Source: Gammaproteobacteria bacterium (lineage in GTDB: Bacteria > Pseudomonadota > Gammaproteobacteria > UBA12402). From it: a DNA stretch of 8,169 nt. The stretch is from assembly GCA_028282395.1 (NCBI GenBank), contig JANQHY010000158.1:1-8169 (forward strand), read 5' to 3'. The translations under genes were made by a program, and so were the position numbers. Below are positions 7,297 through 8,169 of this stretch, one piece after another; position 1 is the stretch's first letter; the number at the start of each line of letters is the position of its first letter. Under the pieces are notes generated by a model. The model made no database searches and was not told where the DNA came from. It worked only from the letters and a program-made list of their open reading frames with translations.

Positions 7297-7326
7297 ATAT
7301 TTTTTATGATTTGTCGCGTGTATCAG

Positions 7327-7352
7327 AATAGATAGCTATTTATATTTTCTTT
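7327..7352. terminator. Weak A+T-rich hairpin with T-rich flank between convergent genes
   Basis: The 66-bp convergent spacer holds a small stem AATAG (7327-7331) / CTATT (7336-7340) with a 4-base loop, followed on the + strand by a T-rich tract. It could end transcription of the MNT-HEPN gene. The stem is short and has little G+C, so this is a weak candidate. Confidence 0.2.
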
Positions 7353-7362
7353 ACGCACTATA

Positions 7363-8169
7363 TTAGTTGGTATAATCGAGCAGCCGTGCAAGGCGTTCTA
7401 GGGTGCTATGTTCAGTATCATTACCAACCCAAGTAATATGGCCAAGCTTACGTTTGGGGCGTGGCGTTTTGTCATAATCGTGGTAGTGCGCATGATTCAG
7501 ATTAAGAATATCTTTAATAGCGGGCATTGTGCCGATACAGTTAAACATTACTGCTTGGCTGCGTGCGCTAGTATCGCCTAATGGTAGATCAAAAATAGCG
7601 CGTAGATGGTTTTCAAATTGACTCGTATTAGCACCTTCAATAGTCCAATGGCCTGAATTATGTACGCGTGGTGCCAGTTCATTGACATAAAGTTGGTCAT
7701 CTTTGACAAAGCATTCAATTGCTAATACCCCGACATAGTTTAATTTTTCCAGGAGGCGATCAGCATAATCGACGGCGCGACTCCACAGTTCGTTATGCTC
7801 ATAGGGGGCATTCGAGCGCCTAAGAATTCCTTCGTGATGGTCATTTTGTGTCAATGGATAATAGGCAGTTTCACCGCTCGCGCGCCTTACGGCAATAATA
7901 GAGAGTTCGAAATCGAAAGGTAGCCACTGCTCGATAATTAATGGTTGTTGGCCGATTTCCTGCCACGCAGTGGCGATGTCGCTATCGTCATTCAAACGGT
8001 ACTGGCCTTTGCCATCGTAACCGAGTCGGCGAGTTTTGAGTAGCGCTGGGTAGCCTGAGTTTTTCACATACTCTTTCAACTCTGCCTGGCTATTAATTGG
8101 TGCAAAGCCAACGGTTGGAATTGACAGCTCTTGCAATTGGCGTTTCTCTAAAAGTCTATCCTGGGTAAT
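7363..8169 (-). CDS. purK: N5-carboxyaminoimidazole ribonucleotide synthase (PurK), 5' end outside the window
   Basis: PurK is the ATP-grasp enzyme that converts aminoimidazole ribonucleotide, bicarbonate and ATP to N5-CAIR in purine synthesis; PurE then acts on the product. The frame is open to the right edge, giving 268 visible C-terminal residues. About 90 N-terminal residues are missing relative to the roughly 355-residue E. coli enzyme. The codon at 8136 is an in-frame TTG, not the start: Q-D-R-L-L-E-K-R-Q, typical of PurK, precedes it. Counting from the edge, the ATP-binding K-T-R-R-L-G-Y-D-G-K-G-Q is at 45-56, with I-I-E-Q (78-81). The metal ligands are E152 and E164, and N-E-L-A-P-R-V-H-N-S-G-H (163-174) is the family signature. 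The protein ends normally at the TAA at 7363-7365. It is convergent with the MNT-HEPN gene. purE may lie beyond the right edge, as in many bacteria. Confidence 0.96.
   Translation of the reverse strand: MTQDRLLEKRQLQELSIPTVGFAPINSQAELKEYVKNSGYPALLKTRRLGYDGKGQYRLNDDSDIATAWQEIGQQPLIIEQWLPFDFELSIIAVRRASGETAYYPLTQNDHHEGILRRSNAPYEHNELWSRAVDYADRLLEKLNYVGVLAIECFVKDDQLYVNELAPRVHNSGHWTIEGANTSQFENHLRAIFDLPLGDTSARSQAVMFNCIGTMPAIKDILNLNHAHYHDYDKTPRPKRKLGHITWVGNDTEHSTLERLARLLDYTN

Noticed and set aside
7363..8136. Complete 257-residue purK starting at 8136
   Set aside because: The codon there is TTG inside the conserved Q-D-R-L-x-x-K-R-Q-L region and the frame continues to the window edge, so it encodes Leu in a longer gene.

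Overview
The window holds five protein-coding genes and short A+T-rich spacers. No rRNA, tRNA, CRISPR array or insertion sequence was seen. The PurK-type purine enzyme, the A-band/O9-type glycosyltransferases and the moderately A+T-rich composition point to a gammaproteobacterium. A Legionella/Coxiella-like lineage is possible but is inferred only from general style; no marker in the window fixes the genus.

Layout. (1) Positions 2-1681, + strand: the 3' part of a gene for a large repetitive Asn/Gly/Thr-rich protein. It has about 14 full copies of a 31-37-residue beta-solenoid-like unit, then degenerate units and a tail ending in cysteine. The reading frame is open from the window edge, so the true start lies upstream. 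(2) 1770-4010, +: two abutting GT-B glycosyltransferase genes resembling WbdC/WbpZ and WbpY/WbdB, the enzymes that begin polymannose or D-rhamnan O-antigen chains. (3) 4131-6284, +: a 717-residue protein of unknown family with a diverged internal duplication and a glycine-rich membrane hairpin near the C-terminus. (4) 6376-7296, +: a single-chain nucleotidyltransferase (MNT)-HEPN protein. (5) 7363-8169, - strand: the C-terminal 268 codons of purK, convergent with the previous gene and running off the right edge.

How they fit together. The repeat protein and the glycosyltransferases both suggest cell-surface functions, but only the two glycosyltransferases look strictly co-transcribed. The 717-residue protein and the MNT-HEPN gene each have their own A+T-rich leader and look like independent accessory genes beside the conserved purK. 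The least explained object is the 717-residue protein. The MNT-HEPN fusion, with its intact nucleotidyltransferase signature but no canonical HEPN RNase motif, is next.
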